This document shows positions 1 to 10,510 of a stretch of DNA of 64,000 bases, piece by piece; the first letter of the stretch is position 1, and each line of letters opens with the position of its first letter. The stretch spans positions 930,001 through 994,000 of the forward strand of contig JASXTE010000015.1 in the NCBI GenBank assembly GCA_030280995.1, written 5' to 3'. A program made the translations under genes and the position numbers. The notes under the pieces were generated by a model. That model was given only the letters and a program-made list of their open reading frames with translations, searched no databases and was not told the origin of the DNA. This DNA is from Hemileia vastatrix (lineage: Eukaryota > Basidiomycota > Pucciniomycetes > Pucciniales > Zaghouaniaceae).

Positions 1-253
1 ATGAGCCTTCTGAGGACCAAGATGTGTTGTTCACTGTTAGAGCGGCTGGTAATGGGGCAATGCCAGGAATTGATGCATCTGACAATTCCGTGAATTTAGC
101 CTTGACATGTTGGTGCTGGGGATACGTGGGACGATAAGAATCAAATGCAGGGCGTTCTTCATGTGGAGGGGGAATCTGGGGTGGTTGTTGGGTGTACGCT
201 AACCACGGATTGAAGTAGAGGTGGACATTAGGATAACCAGCCCTAGAAGTACC
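1..253 (-). pseudogene. Continuation of copia-type gag-pol frame beyond a TGA stop
   Basis: Reading on from the stop of the neighbouring gag in the same frame gives an open, proline- and glutamine-rich stretch to the window edge (for example LAYTQQPPQIPPPHEERP, then LPAALTVNNTSWSSEGS at the edge). This is the spacer usually found between the zinc knuckle and protease of Ty1/copia polyproteins, so the protease active site should lie just outside the window. No frameshift separates the two parts, only one TGA codon. The frame continuity is seen directly; the family position is inferred. Confidence 0.6.
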
Positions 254-1333
254 TCATTGAGAGGGTCTTCCCCGTGGCATAGATCTGCCTCTTTGAGGGC
301 ATTGGGACTTCCAGTGGCCAGGTTGTCCACAATTGAAACAGCCTGAACCTCGGTAGTTAACCCATGCGGCGTTGCAGCCTGCCACCTCCTCAATAGCTGG
401 ATCCGGAGCATCTGGTAAGTATTCAGGTTGAAGGGAAAGTGCTGACATGAGGGGAATAACTGATTCGCTGCCTGATATGGTTTTTTGGATATTTGAGGAT
501 GTAATAGCGACTTTAGTTCCACCAAGGGGAGATTGATCCGTTCGCATTTGGTTATTGAGGAACAATACAACTTCCGATAGGTGTTTGGATGAGGGATCAA
601 GTGAAGCTAATATTGTCATAGCTTTCCATGTGTCCTTGGTGAATTCAAAACTATTCCTTTTGATTTCATCTAGTAATTCATCAATTTTGGCAAGGTGCTC
701 AGAAAAGGAGTTCTGCGAGTTGAATCGAATAGAGGTAATCTCTCGGTATGTAGTTAATTGGCTGCTAATAGATTTGACATTAAATTTATTCGAGAGGAGT
801 AAAAAAGCATCCCTGGAGGGGCGTATCTTCAGGACAGCTTTTTTGTGGCATGATGCCATGGAGTGATAAATGGCCAACCAAGCTAGTTCGTCAACTTCCC
901 TGTCCAGAACAGGGGCCGGGCCATCTAAATATGTCGAGAGGTGAAGGTATTGGCCTAGGACAACAGTAAGCTCCTGTGACCAATCTGCGAAATTCGAACC
1001 ATCAGCATTGAGGCATGTGTTCGCTTTCGCTGCTTTGTTAATTTTGCCTTGGAACTTGTATAAGTGCTCCCCTCTGAGAATGAAGTCTATAAGAGGAATA
1101 TCAACAGGTGGATATGTGGGAGTATTGTTTGCTTGCGTTGAAGTAGATTGGTGGGGGGGAATTTCTTTCCCTTTGGAATCAGACATTTTGACGAGTAACT
1201 TGTTAGCAGAGAAGGAAGATTGGTTGGACGAACTTAAATCAGATATAGATGAATATGTGGTGCTGTTTGATGCGGTAGATCTGGTCGAAGTGGATGATAA
1301 TTTTCTTTTGGCTTTTGAACGAGTCGTTACCAT
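254..1333 (-). CDS. Ty1/copia-type Gag with CCHC zinc knuckle
   Basis: A 359-residue frame. It starts with a basic, serine-rich leader (MVTTRSKAKRKLSSTS), followed by a helical capsid-like domain of the UBN2/Ty1-copia Gag type around residues 95-260 (GSNFADWSQELTVVLGQYL is typical of its N-terminal part) and a CCHC knuckle near the C terminus (CFNCGQPGHWKSQC, C-x2-C-x4-H-x4-C) with a basic arginine-rich tail. Gag would assemble the cytoplasmic virus-like particle and bind element RNA. The frame ends in TGA at 254-256 but stays open beyond it, so this is probably an interrupted gag-pol; the lost residue fits Arg (CGA to TGA). No LTR or tRNA primer site could be identified upstream with certainty. 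Confidence 0.8.
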   Translation of the reverse strand: MVTTRSKAKRKLSSTSTRSTASNSTTYSSISDLSSSNQSSFSANKLLVKMSDSKGKEIPPHQSTSTQANNTPTYPPVDIPLIDFILRGEHLYKFQGKINKAAKANTCLNADGSNFADWSQELTVVLGQYLHLSTYLDGPAPVLDREVDELAWLAIYHSMASCHKKAVLKIRPSRDAFLLLSNKFNVKSISSQLTTYREITSIRFNSQNSFSEHLAKIDELLDEIKRNSFEFTKDTWKAMTILASLDPSSKHLSEVVLFLNNQMRTDQSPLGGTKVAITSSNIQKTISGSESVIPLMSALSLQPEYLPDAPDPAIEEVAGCNAAWVNYRGSGCFNCGQPGHWKSQCPQRGRSMPRGRPSQ

Positions 1334-1441
1334 TCAGGTGTATAAGAGAGAGACAATATAAAGTTCGCAGCGGGGACTTCACTTAACAGAGAAATGGTAG
1401 ATATTGAGGTAATTGCAGTTGCAGCGCACTACAAGCCCATA

Positions 1442-1594
1442 ACCTATTGTTCCGTAACCCCAGACCTGTGAGTCAGTGTCTGTCTTCTCTTATGCCAAAA
1501 GGTATATATTGCTTAAGTGTAAACTACTGACCTATTGTTCCGTAACCCCAGACCTGTGAGTCAGTGTCTGTCTTCTCTTATGCCAAAAGGTATA
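1442..1594. repeat. Two direct copies of a 65-bp sequence, spaced 88 bp
   Basis: The block at 1442-1506 recurs almost exactly at 1530-1594 (both start ACCTATTGTTCCGTAACCCC and end in CCAAAAGGTATA). It lies just upstream of the minus-strand copia gag, where that element's leader or LTR should be, so it may be a duplicated regulatory or leader segment. No function is shown. Confidence 0.85.
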
Positions 1595-2217
1595 AGGGAA
1601 GAGGAGGTTACAGTACAATACTATATACACGTGGCCGAGTTGTGACCTAACCTAACTTGCCTATATCACCACACCAACACCATTAAACTGGCTATTGCAA
1701 ATTTTGGCTGACAGTTTTTCGTGTCTACGTCATAATTTCATTGGTTGAGTACTTTTGCATGGTCCACTACTTTGGTTTTATTGGTGTATATAGGCATAAA
1801 TAAACACTGCCTCAAAAAGTAAGCTATAATGGAGTGGTTCAAAGTGGAAACTCGGCGCATATAAGCGCAACGACACTGGATTCAAAACATGAAGCAAGTA
1901 ACAGAAACTCCGCACTACCAGAAACAATAAAAGTTCCGTGATTACAATTGATTTACATATATGAATAAATCTTTATATATGCTTCGACGTTATTTATACT
2001 CTTCCAGCTTTTATGAGAAGATAATTATCACCGGACAATGAGAACTAGCACCATATCAACATCAACTCATTAGAGAGTAATAGAACAGAATACTCAGATG
2101 ATACGCATTTCATACTTGAAAGTTCTATTGTCATTTGCACCTAAAACTTAAAACTTAGTCCCTAGTCACAAAAATCTAAATTTCTATAAACTTTTTAGTT
2201 TTCCTCGAAACTTCTTA
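1595..2217. other. Gene-free stretch
   Basis: AT-rich sequence with a TATA-like segment near 1790 and no supported coding frame. It may contain the undetected LTR of the copia element. Confidence 0.5.
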
Positions 2218-2404
2218 CAGCCAAGTCACAAAAGATTGCGGAATTTTTGACGAAAAAATAAAAGTTTCGCTAACAAAAAAATGATTTGCCTATTCAAAAA
2301 GAAGTACCCCCGCCCTCTCTCAGACTCTTTTGAAAAGTCAATTTTGTGTGAAAACAACTTTGATTTTTTCGTCAAAAATCCCGCAAGCTTTTGTGACTTA
2401 GCTG
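2218..2404. repeat. MITE-like fold-back element, family 1 copy A
   Basis: The element starts CAGCCAAGTCACAAAA and ends with the imperfect reverse complement (TTTTGTGACTTAGCTG). The arms contain a shared AATTTTTGACGAAAAAAT motif. It is preceded by TA and followed by TG, a decayed TA duplication. It is the more diverged relative of the copy at 4573-4764. A TA duplication with an inverted-repeat-only structure fits a non-autonomous Tc1/mariner-type element. Confidence 0.8.
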
Positions 2405-3130
2405 TGCCTTCTTCAAAACATTTCTGACATTAGTAAATAAATAATGGGGAGGTGGAAAGGGGAGTAAAACTCAGTGGGGAGAGTTCGGACGGATTTTCAA
2501 TAACTGCATAGCATACATGAATTTTCCTATGTCAAAAAGTTTCATGGAAGGTCAAAACTTTTCTTAAAAATGTTGTTTTTCGTGTCATATGGCTTTTTAA
2601 AGTTTTAAGCTGTTATTGATACAGCCTATATGTAACAGGATAGTGTATTTTGCAAACGTTTCAATTTTTTTTTCTTTTTTTTTTTGGAGACAGAAATCTT
2701 GACATTTGACATGAAAATGAGTAATCATTCGCCAAAAATAGGATATATAACTTTGGTGCTAAATATCAAGTATTCTGCCTAGTTAATTCAAAACTTTTTG
2801 CAAAAAAAAAGCCCTTGAATACTTTTACTTACACTTGTTATAGTTAAGTAAGAATTACAGTCGTGACAGAAACTCATCATAAATCATCACCAAAAAAACG
2901 AAGAGAGAAAAAACTGTACTGAAAAGAAAAAATAATTTGTTATTCCAAATTTGCAGTTTTCAGTTTTCTTTTTTTTGGTTACTATTTCAAGCGTGACGTG
3001 CACTAATATCATTCCCCACTAAAAACCACATGAATCAATCAGAAACTTACCTTTTTTCACAGGAAATTTTTATGTAGGAAAAACTGTTTTAATTTTTTTA
3101 ATTGTCATGAGATTTTCTCATTACTATATA
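2405..3130. other. Gene-free stretch
   Basis: AT-rich with several homopolymer T and A runs and no supported gene. Confidence 0.5.
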
Positions 3131-3251
3131 CAGCTCTTTGGGAAAACCTTGCTCTTTTTTTGCCCCTCATCCCCCGCCAAAAGCAGTTTAAACTCATGTT
3201 TTTGGCGGGGAGTGGAAGACAAAAACACAGCAAGCTTTTCCCAAATAGCTG
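3131..3251. repeat. MITE-like fold-back element, family 2
   Basis: A 121-bp palindrome-like element. The ends CAGCTCTTTGGGAAAACCTT and its near reverse complement AAGCTTTTCCCAAATAGCTG are flanked by TA on both sides. The centre holds CCCCGCCAAAAGCAG, which recurs in other fold-backs of this window. Confidence 0.8.
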
Positions 3252-3764
3252 TATGAGACTATTATTAAATAGCTCAGGTTAAAACCTAATATTTCATTCG
3301 ATACTCTATAGAAAAATAAAGAATATAAATTAAGGAAATGTAAGGCTCATAGTTTAATATTGAAATTGATTACTTACCATGTGAAGGAGAAGAAGCAATA
3401 TACAAGAATGTTAATGGATATTGTAAACCATCATGATATTGAAAATTATAACTTGCGATTTGACACTGAAAGTCATGACCTCAATATAGTTAGAAGATGG
3501 CATATTGTTGACTGAAGTCGAAGAATAATGTGTCCTATCATTAGTAAAATCTTAAATATATGATAAAAAAGTCAATAATAATACAAGTTTAATAAATGAT
3601 TGGGATAAGATTGATGTTGACAAAATATGTCATCTAATTTTATAATATTTTTATATCAGTCACATAGGAGGTTTATTTGAAGTTAATTTTTTTATGTTTT
3701 CTTTTCATTGAATCCAGTTTCTTAATTTTAATATATTGTGGTATAGATGTATATGAATCTTTTA
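3252..3764. other. Gene-free stretch
   Basis: AT-rich and without a supported gene. A 69-codon plus-strand frame beginning at 3677 runs into the next fold-back element and is not thought to be coding. Confidence 0.5.
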
Positions 3765-3896
3765 CTGCTAATCCTCAAACCTTACGGTTGTCTTGCCTCT
3801 CATCTCCCGCCAAAATCCTGAGTTTTAGTCAGCTGACTTATCCTGTTGGCAGGGGAATGAGAGGCAGGACAAGCACAAGCCTTTAGAGATTAGCAG
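3765..3896. repeat. MITE-like fold-back element, family 3
   Basis: Ends CTGCTAATC and GATTAGCAG, flanked by TA duplications (3763-3764 and 3897-3898). The internal part carries CTCATCTCCCGCCAAAA and an opposite-arm GGCAGGGGAATGAGAGG, making a long hairpin. Confidence 0.75.
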
Positions 3897-3913
3897 TAAG
3901 AGGCTCATATGTA

Positions 3914-4125
3914 GCTACTTCAATAAATGTTGGTGACTTTTCTCAACTTCAACTTCAACTTCAACTTTGGGACAGGTATCTGCAGAAGCGGCAGATACTT
4001 GTCCCACTCTCAACATAAAACTTCGGCCTAGTGTGCAAAATAATATTGAGAATGGGATAGGTATCTGACTTGTCCCAAAGTTGAACTTAAAGTTATAAAA
4101 ACTTACCAACATTTATTGAAGTAGC
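3914..4125. repeat. MITE-like fold-back element, family 4
   Basis: A 212-bp element with about 24-bp terminal inverted repeats (GCTACTTCAATAAATGTTGG and its reverse complement), flanked by TA. The arms also pair internally through CAACTTTGGGACAGGTATCT-like segments. A short CAACTT tandem run lies at about 3946-3968. Confidence 0.8.
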
Positions 4126-4149
4126 TATACATACATCCACCTTATAATA

Positions 4150-4347
4150 GGGAATGTCAGAGTTAGAAATCTTCCATTTCAAAATCCCTCTTTTTTTCTC
4201 CAAATCAGTCATAATTTTCATATTATATATGGCATAAGTTTCCATAAAAACACCCTTTTTACTGATAATTAAAGTCAATCTCGTGGCTTTCTTTTTGAGC
4301 TGTGAAACGCCTTTTAAAAATTGCAGATTTCTAACTCTGACATCCCT
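4150..4347. repeat. MITE-like fold-back element, family 5
   Basis: Terminal inverted repeats GGGAATGTCAGAGTTAGAAA and TTTCTAACTCTGACATCCC, flanked by TA or TTA. The interior is AT-rich with no coding. Confidence 0.75.
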
Positions 4348-4572
4348 TAATATGTTAAAACTATGAACCCAAATTTCAACTAAATTTTCTTTTCGTTTAA
4401 GTTAGTTTATGTAGTGATTTCTTGAAAATTCTTATTTTGCGATCCTCAGATATTTGATGAAGTCTGTTATTGTTTTACTAAAAACATACTTTATATATAC
4501 TGGAACGTTCTGTGTTTGAAAATTCTATCATTAATATCATTCAAACTTGAGTCAATTCACTTGTTAGTCGTA
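4348..4572. other. Gene-free spacer between fold-backs
   Basis: AT-rich sequence without recognised features. Confidence 0.5.
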
Positions 4573-4764
4573 CAGCCAAGTCACAAAAACTTGCGGAATT
4601 GTTGACGAAAAAATCAAAGTTGTTCTCACCAAAAAATGATTTGCCTATTCAAAAGTGTCGGGGATAGGTCGGGGGCACTTCCTTTTGAACAGGCAAATCA
4701 TTTTTTGGTGAGAACAACTTTGATTTTTTCGTCAAAAATTCCGCAAGTTTTTGTGACTTGGCTG
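4573..4764. repeat. MITE-like fold-back element, family 1 copy B
   Basis: A nearly perfect 192-bp palindrome. The left arm CAGCCAAGTCACAAAAACTT pairs with the right arm AAGTTTTTGTGACTTGGCTG, and the arms match over about 80 bp. A short asymmetric GC-rich centre (around 4655-4670) is the loop. Perfect TA duplications flank it at 4571-4572 and 4765-4766. It is better preserved than copy A. Confidence 0.9.
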
Positions 4765-5347
4765 TAAGATTCTTCTTTATTTTCAAAACTATAGTTATTA
4801 GTCTTAATTAATGTGTGATTTGAATGTCATGTTGGTGATCAATAGTAAATTATTAGAACTTTCATGTACAACTTTTGTCTAAGAGGCAAATCCTACCTCC
4901 GAAAGATTTTCCAACGTGTGTACCTACCCAATCCCACATCTACCTCTCTAACTTAGCCAATCCATCCTAGCCTTGTCTATCGATCATCTTTTTTTAAATT
5001 GGTTTACTACTTTCATGTCTTTATTTGGGCGAGACCGAAAGATTATAGTCATATTAATAGTAATAACACATATGCAAATTCTTGGCGAACTCAATGCTGA
5101 TCATATGCGCTACGTATCAATCTCAAGTCCTCAAAACTTCTAGAGCTAATATTTCAATTACAATTCTTGGAGTGAGGCTGTTAGCGAATCAAATCTGAGA
5201 TCAAATCAATAGTTAATTATTTGATGAATAATTACATAATCTGGCTAGATCTAAGTAATGAAACCGGCTTGAAACAAGCAAGATATACTACACAAACGCT
5301 TTCTTAGAGAACAGCCTAAATGCATCTGAAATTTAGTTAAATTCAGT
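4765..5347. other. Intergenic stretch downstream of the host gene
   Basis: AT-rich sequence, 3' of the minus-strand glycoprotein gene. It should hold that gene's 3' UTR and polyadenylation signals (several AATAAT-like motifs), but none can be singled out. Confidence 0.4.
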
Positions 5348-7000
5348 TTAAGCTAGAGCAATGTTGAGGGCGCTAACAGCTATTGAAAGTGCTAAGAATT
5401 CTTTCATCGACCATTTGAAAGCAGTAATAATCCTTGCATTAGCGCTTGAAGAATTATCTTCATTATAACTGTGTGGGGCGCTAGAAGACGAACGGTTACT
5501 GTTAGACGAATGATTATTGGCACCTTCTCGGATTACAGTGTTTCGTGAAGTATTAGTGCGTGAAGCTGGTGCGGCAGTGTTTGAAAAAGTTCTAGTGGCG
5601 TCCGTGGTGTTGTTCGTTTTCCTCGTGCTTGTTGTGTTGGTGGTGTCTATCGAGTTTGTCAAGCTGGAATCTACAGTGATGCTACGGCAATTTCTTACTG
5701 GCATAACAGGGTGAGGTGGAGGTACCTTTGGATCGCCTTGATGAAACGTATAATTTCCATAGACTCCGGGTGGTGGCAAGGAATCGCTCTCACAACTATC
5801 AAAACCTTCGCCGTAATTTCCTGGCATTACCCACATGCAGCCCATCACATCGTCTACAAAACAAAATAAAATATTACAAATGAGTAATTGCTAAGGTGTA
5901 ACACAAGGGTTTTAGATGATAAGTTTCGCTGACATATGTGATTACACATTACTTGGTGAAAAATGATCAAGAGAAAATTGTTGAAGTCGTCAGTTAAGTT
6001 TTAGACAATGTAGAATAGTTTATCAGGCTTACTTTCATCCTGTGAATCTGCCGGATCACATATTCTGATGCAGAATTCTCCATCACCCATAAAACTGTAA
6101 GCAAATAAATAGATTCACCATTGAAAACGAGTGAATACATTGTCATTATTTTCATATCGAACGCAAAGAGAAATACGGACTTCATCCATTCTTTAACCTG
6201 CACAATTCCTTTACCAAAAGCTGTTGAGAATATCAACCCACCGATGGGATTTCCCACTTGCTCAGCTCCATGAGGACTTTTTAAAATAAATCAAGTTTCA
6301 ATCACACTGATTGGCAAATAATCATACTGAATAATCAAAAAACTTACTCAAGTTCACCTCCTTCGTCACCTTGCTGAATACCTATTGCTGGCCCCGATAG
6401 TGATCCGGTTATTTGGACATATCTCTAAAATAAAGACAAGGAAAAGCATATGTTAAGCAAAATCGAATTAATAATTGCAATCAATATCTCTGGAGCAAAA
6501 TTGGTGTAGACTAAAGTTTGATGCTCGAATTACAAGAATATTGTATTGATATATAAGTATTAGAGATCAGATAAAAAATTTACTTACGGGTGTTTTGAGA
6601 AAGTGTGCGCTTTTAATGGATCCAGGAGGAAAAACTCGTGTTCCTCGGTCAGGTTTGGTACAATAAGCAACAACTTTGTCTTCAATGTTTCCAATTGTTT
6701 GGTTGGGCGTAGGGGAACCCCAAAGACAAAAATCCTCCAAAGAGTTTACATACCTATGGGGTTGAAAAGTTACATAGGATAAATATCAATTCTGGAAAGC
6801 TCAAAGCTTACTCACATTGTCTGACAATTCGAAGTTTGTGAGCTGCTAGTACCGCAATCATTATAACCAAATTGGCCTTTCTGAGTTGTATGAGGTAAAT
6901 TTTTTGGGTTTAAAGATGAGATTGAGTGTACATATAGAAGGGAGGGAAAAGTAAGAAGGAGGGTAAAGAGTGGATGGAGGAAAATGGAGAAAGAAGGCAT
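5348..7000 (-). CDS. Secreted, probably GPI-anchored glycoprotein, six exons
   Basis: Probable exons on the minus strand: 7000-6816, 6753-6588, 6424-6348, 6276-6181, 6094-6033 and 5853-5348. All junctions keep one frame of about 363 codons; most introns are short with GTAAGT/GTGAGT donors and AG acceptors, and one donor (GTCCGT at 6180) is weak. The protein begins with a signal peptide (MPSFSIFLHPLFTLLLTFPS), then a cysteine-containing domain (QFGYNDCGTSSSQTSNC; LEDFCLWGSPTPNQTIGN; GNPIGGLIFSTAFGKG; GDGEFCIRICDPADSQDE; DVMGCMWVMPGNYGEGFDSC), a Ser/Thr/Asn-rich stretch and a hydrophobic C terminus (EFLALSIAVSALNIALA) typical of a GPI-attachment signal. The conserved domain resembles the fungal surface proteins annotated as 'macrofage activating glycoprotein'; this naming is from memory of the family. 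It probably acts at the plasma membrane or cell wall. Exon 5/6 may miss a few residues before DVMGC, so a micro-exon is possible. It is the only convincing host gene in the window. Confidence 0.75.
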
Positions 7001-8777
7001 GGTAAAGATCAGACAAAGCTAAAGCAGAGTGCTAGATAAATGAGTGAAAGGATGGGATAATGACAGGAACAGCGCCACAAAATATGTGTTTGAGGATTGT
7101 TAGAGAAAATACAATAATTCAGACATTGTTGGCGAATGCCGACTAGAGAGATATTGCTAATACAGGAAGTGCCATCCACTTTCACATATTTTCATTTGTC
7201 ACACTCAGAGTTGCCGTCCTGTCAAATGTTCCATCGTTGCTCACCGCCATTTTTCGCCACCATCTCTCCAACCCAATCAAGGTGGCCGCGAGGAGCCACT
7301 ATAACTTATCGACACATGGTGTAAACAACCCCTTTTGATAGGAATTCCCAAACAAACCCGGCACATCACCATAGCATTGCCTGAATCTTCTGATGCCCTA
7401 AAACCTCCATTTATCTTACAAAAGTCTGTGTCCAGTCAAGCACAGTGAGGAGTCATGCTAACAAGTCAGACCCGGTGGACTTATGCGAATTGATCTGTCC
7501 TTTATGATGTTAAAAATACGGTTTGCTTTACATACGTCGTGTCAACTTTGTTCGACATCCGATATCCGACGCGTCAACATTACTGCTAACTTGCTCAAGT
7601 CCAATCAATCCCTCTTTACAGACTCAACCAAGTCACAATTGAACATCAAACCCAATTAATCTGATATTAAGGTAACCAAAATCAAAAAAATTTCTCCATT
7701 CATTCTTCTCAATTTTCTAGCGTGAAGAAGGTTGTTTTTTGCTTTTTTTTCTTCTTGTTACTTCTTTTTCCAATTTTTTTCTCTTTTTTCTTTTTTTTTT
7801 TTGAAGGGAGGGGGGTCCGTCTTGAGGTTCATCTCTTAAATCACTCGTTAGCTTAAAAAAATGTTGGACAAATGATCAAAAAGCTCTAAGAATCGTATTG
7901 CGTCGAAAGACTTTCAAAGAATTATTGATTTGAATAGTCTTATTATCCTAACATGAAGTAATTTATTGCCATTTGCTTGGTTGAGTTTAAGAAGTGATGG
8001 CGAGAAACGCCCTCAACAGTTCAGTTTAGATCGCCAGTAGAGATTTCGCATAGTTTTTAAGACTTGATCTTTATCGATTCATTTCTCGCAACCCCACGCT
8101 TGTCAGCTGCATTAAATTATTGATAGAAGAACTCCTGTATGAACAACTCCTGTATGATGTCACCTCTGATTCAATTGAGATCTACAGCTTGATTTATCTC
8201 ATTAGTTTTCTTTTGACTCTGCTCTGTCTATTAAGCCTTGATATAACTCTTTCCTTTTATAAACTTAACAGCCTATTATTTTTTCTATTACTTTGTTTTC
8301 CCAGTCTTCGATACTGAGAATGTCTTGGATCGGAAGACGGACTGGTTGTGTCCGAACAAAACATGACTACCGATTTTTCCCCCTTGCTTCCCTTACCCCT
8401 AGTATCCTGCGGAAACTTAGGAGCATACATCAGAAAAAAAAAGCTGGCATCTTCTAGCAGATGCCCATCCCTGACTGAACAATGGTACAATTGAGGGGAG
8501 GCACCTGTTAGCAGGTGGCAACTTTTTTTTTCGGGTGATATTTGCCCTCAAAATCATGTTGGACCTCCTCTTCAAGTTGCTCAGAGCCAACGCCACTATT
8601 TTTGCAGTGTCGATCGCGTAATTTTCCTATCCATAACTTCTTTTTCTGATTCAAAGCTGTTGAATCTCCCTTTTGCCCTTTTTCCCCCTTCTCATCCAAA
8701 GATACACCAGAACACTTTTCATTCTGCCCGGCTCACTCAACTAGTTGTTTTGCTCTTGTCAAGGCAGCCTTTAAGTA
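7001..8777. other. Intergenic region upstream of the glycoprotein gene
   Basis: No supported gene. It holds the promoter side of the minus-strand gene, a T-rich run (about 7730-7800) and small hairpins such as GGCATCTTCTAGCAGATGCC (8446-8465) and CACCTGTTAGCAGGTG (8502-8517). Short frames on both strands lack codon structure or recognisable motifs. Confidence 0.5.
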
Positions 8778-9446
8778 CAGTGGGTAGAAATATGTATACG
8801 CCACTTACTGTTTGGCTAATAATACTTACTCACATGACCTAAAATTTCTGCATATGATCAATTTAGAGGCCTAGAATCACAATATCATATCAAAACTTGA
8901 AAATAAACAGTACTTTTTATTATAATATTGAATTTTGTAGAAAATTTGAAATGTGACCTTAAAAATAGTTGTTGTAGCGAAATGAGACTATGACCATTGG
9001 AAAGAGAGGATGAAATATAGTCATATTCAAAAATAAAATGATTGAAAAATATTTATTTTTGGCAAAAGCAAGTGACATTCTTTGGACCTTTTTTGGTACT
9101 TTTGGTGGCTTTACCTACAAATATACCAAAAAAGCTCCAAAGAATGCCACTTATGTTTGCCAAAAATAAATATTTTTCGATCATTTCTTTTTTGAATATG
9201 AGTATATTTCATCCTCTCCTTCCACTGGTCCTAGTCTCAATTCGCTACAACAACTATTTTTTAAGGTCACATTCCAAATTTTCTACAAAATTCAATATCA
9301 TAAAAAAAAAGTACTGTTTATTTTCATGTTTTGATATGATATTATGAATCTAGGCCTCTAAATTGATCATATACAAAAAGTTTAGGTCATTTGAGTAAGT
9401 ATTATTAGCCAAACAGTAAGTGGCGTATACATATTTCTACCCACTG
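8778..9446. repeat. 669-bp near-perfect palindromic element with TA duplication
   Basis: The two halves are reverse complements over almost the whole length. The left end CAGTGGGTAGAAATATGTAT matches the right end ATACATATTTCTACCCACTG. Inner blocks (CATATGATCAATTTAGAGGC; TGTGACCTTAAAAATAGTTG) recur inverted in the right half, with a short non-palindromic centre near 9100. TA lies on each side (8776-8777, 9447-9448). The CAGTGGG-type ends and the TA duplication suggest a Tc1/mariner-derived fold-back without transposase. A 101-codon frame inside (9042-9347) is a by-product of the palindrome. Confidence 0.9.
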
Positions 9447-9767
9447 TACAAAGTTCCATTTTATTGCCTCGCGTCCTCCCCAATAACCTCACTCCTCATG
9501 TACTTACAACTCACTGGCTCTTTACCTTCATGCCTCTAGCTGGGTGAGATTGAATGTAAAAAAGCTCCATTTACCCCATCTTCCTTCCTTCCCCCCCCCC
9601 TTCCTCAATTAATGCGCATATCGCTTCTTTTTTTGATTAATTCTGGTAGGCTCCCTAATAACTTGTCCTTCTCCCAATAATCCATCTCTTAGTTTACTAT
9701 CCCAATTGCTATGTCTTTCATGGCTTTATTTTCTCCTCTTCACTTGGCTTAAATTTGGCACTTTTCT
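9447..9767. other. Gene-free stretch
   Basis: C/T-rich, including a C run near 9590. It contains GCTGGGTGAGATTG at about 9538, related to the arm of the next fold-back. Confidence 0.5.
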
Positions 9768-10194
9768 CCTTTCCTTCATACCCCTAATTGGGTGAGATTG
9801 TAAGAAATATTTAAAAAAAATAAAAATAAACGAAACATAGAAGATTGCACTGTTAATAATGGATAGATTTAGAAATTTTGAAAGTTGGGCTGGATCTCTC
9901 TGCAGCTAAACCCAAAATGGCTTGCGGTTATCTTGCCCCCCTATCCCCCGCCAAAATCATGAGGTTTTTTTTTTTTCTATTTTACCATTTCATGAAGTCT
10001 CATCCAGACAGGAACATGAGGGAGAAGAGGACTGGAGGTTAAGTACATACAAAAGTTTTTTTTCATTTGGGGTAATATAGAGGAATTTAGGTGGGGGTTA
10101 AGAAGCAACCCAGCTGCAAGTTTTTAGGATTTAACAATTTTTTTTTTTTAAATTTCATACAATCTCACCTAACAAGGGGCATGAAGGAAAGGAT
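9768..10194. repeat. Fold-back element with about 50-bp inverted repeats
   Basis: The left arm (9768-9819, containing CCTTTCCTTCATACCCCTAA and GGGTGAGATTGTAAGAAATA) matches the reverse complement of 10139-10194. The interior contains CCCCCGCCAAAATCATGAGG, a core shared with the fold-backs at 3131 and 3765. Exact termini and target duplication could not be fixed. Confidence 0.6.
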
Positions 10195-10337
10195 GCTATG
10201 GTGTAAGTATAGGCTTTAGCAATATATTGGGGAAAGATTGGAAGTGCACAATGATCTTGGAGACCAAAAATTTGTGGCTATAAATTGGGCTTGATGTGAT
10301 TGCATCTTATTTTTTTCTTTTCTTGACAAACTCATTA

Positions 10338-10498
10338 CAGCTAAATCAAAAAAGCTTTGTGTAGCTTCCCAAAAAAGCTGTGCGACTTACTCAGCATGTT
10401 CCCTCATTTTCATTTTGCCAGCCTGTCACCCGCCACTAATGCTAGGTAAGTTGAGCAAAATTTTGAAAAGCTGCACAAACCTTTTTTAAATTTAGCTG
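10338..10498. repeat. MITE-like fold-back element, family 6
   Basis: Ends CAGCTAAATCAAAAAAGCTT and AACCTTTTTTAAATTTAGCTG, flanked by TA on both sides (10336-10337, 10499-10500). The interior has GTCACCCGCCACTAATGC, a diverged version of the CCCGCCAAAA core. Confidence 0.75.
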
Positions 10499-10510
10499 TA
10501 TAATAGTTAT

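Noticed and set aside
8440..8530. Two small hairpins that look like terminators.
   Set aside because: Intrinsic terminators do not apply in a eukaryotic context and no gene ends there.
9042..9347. 101-codon plus-strand frame.
   Set aside because: It spans the centre of the 669-bp palindrome and is a by-product of the inverted repeat.
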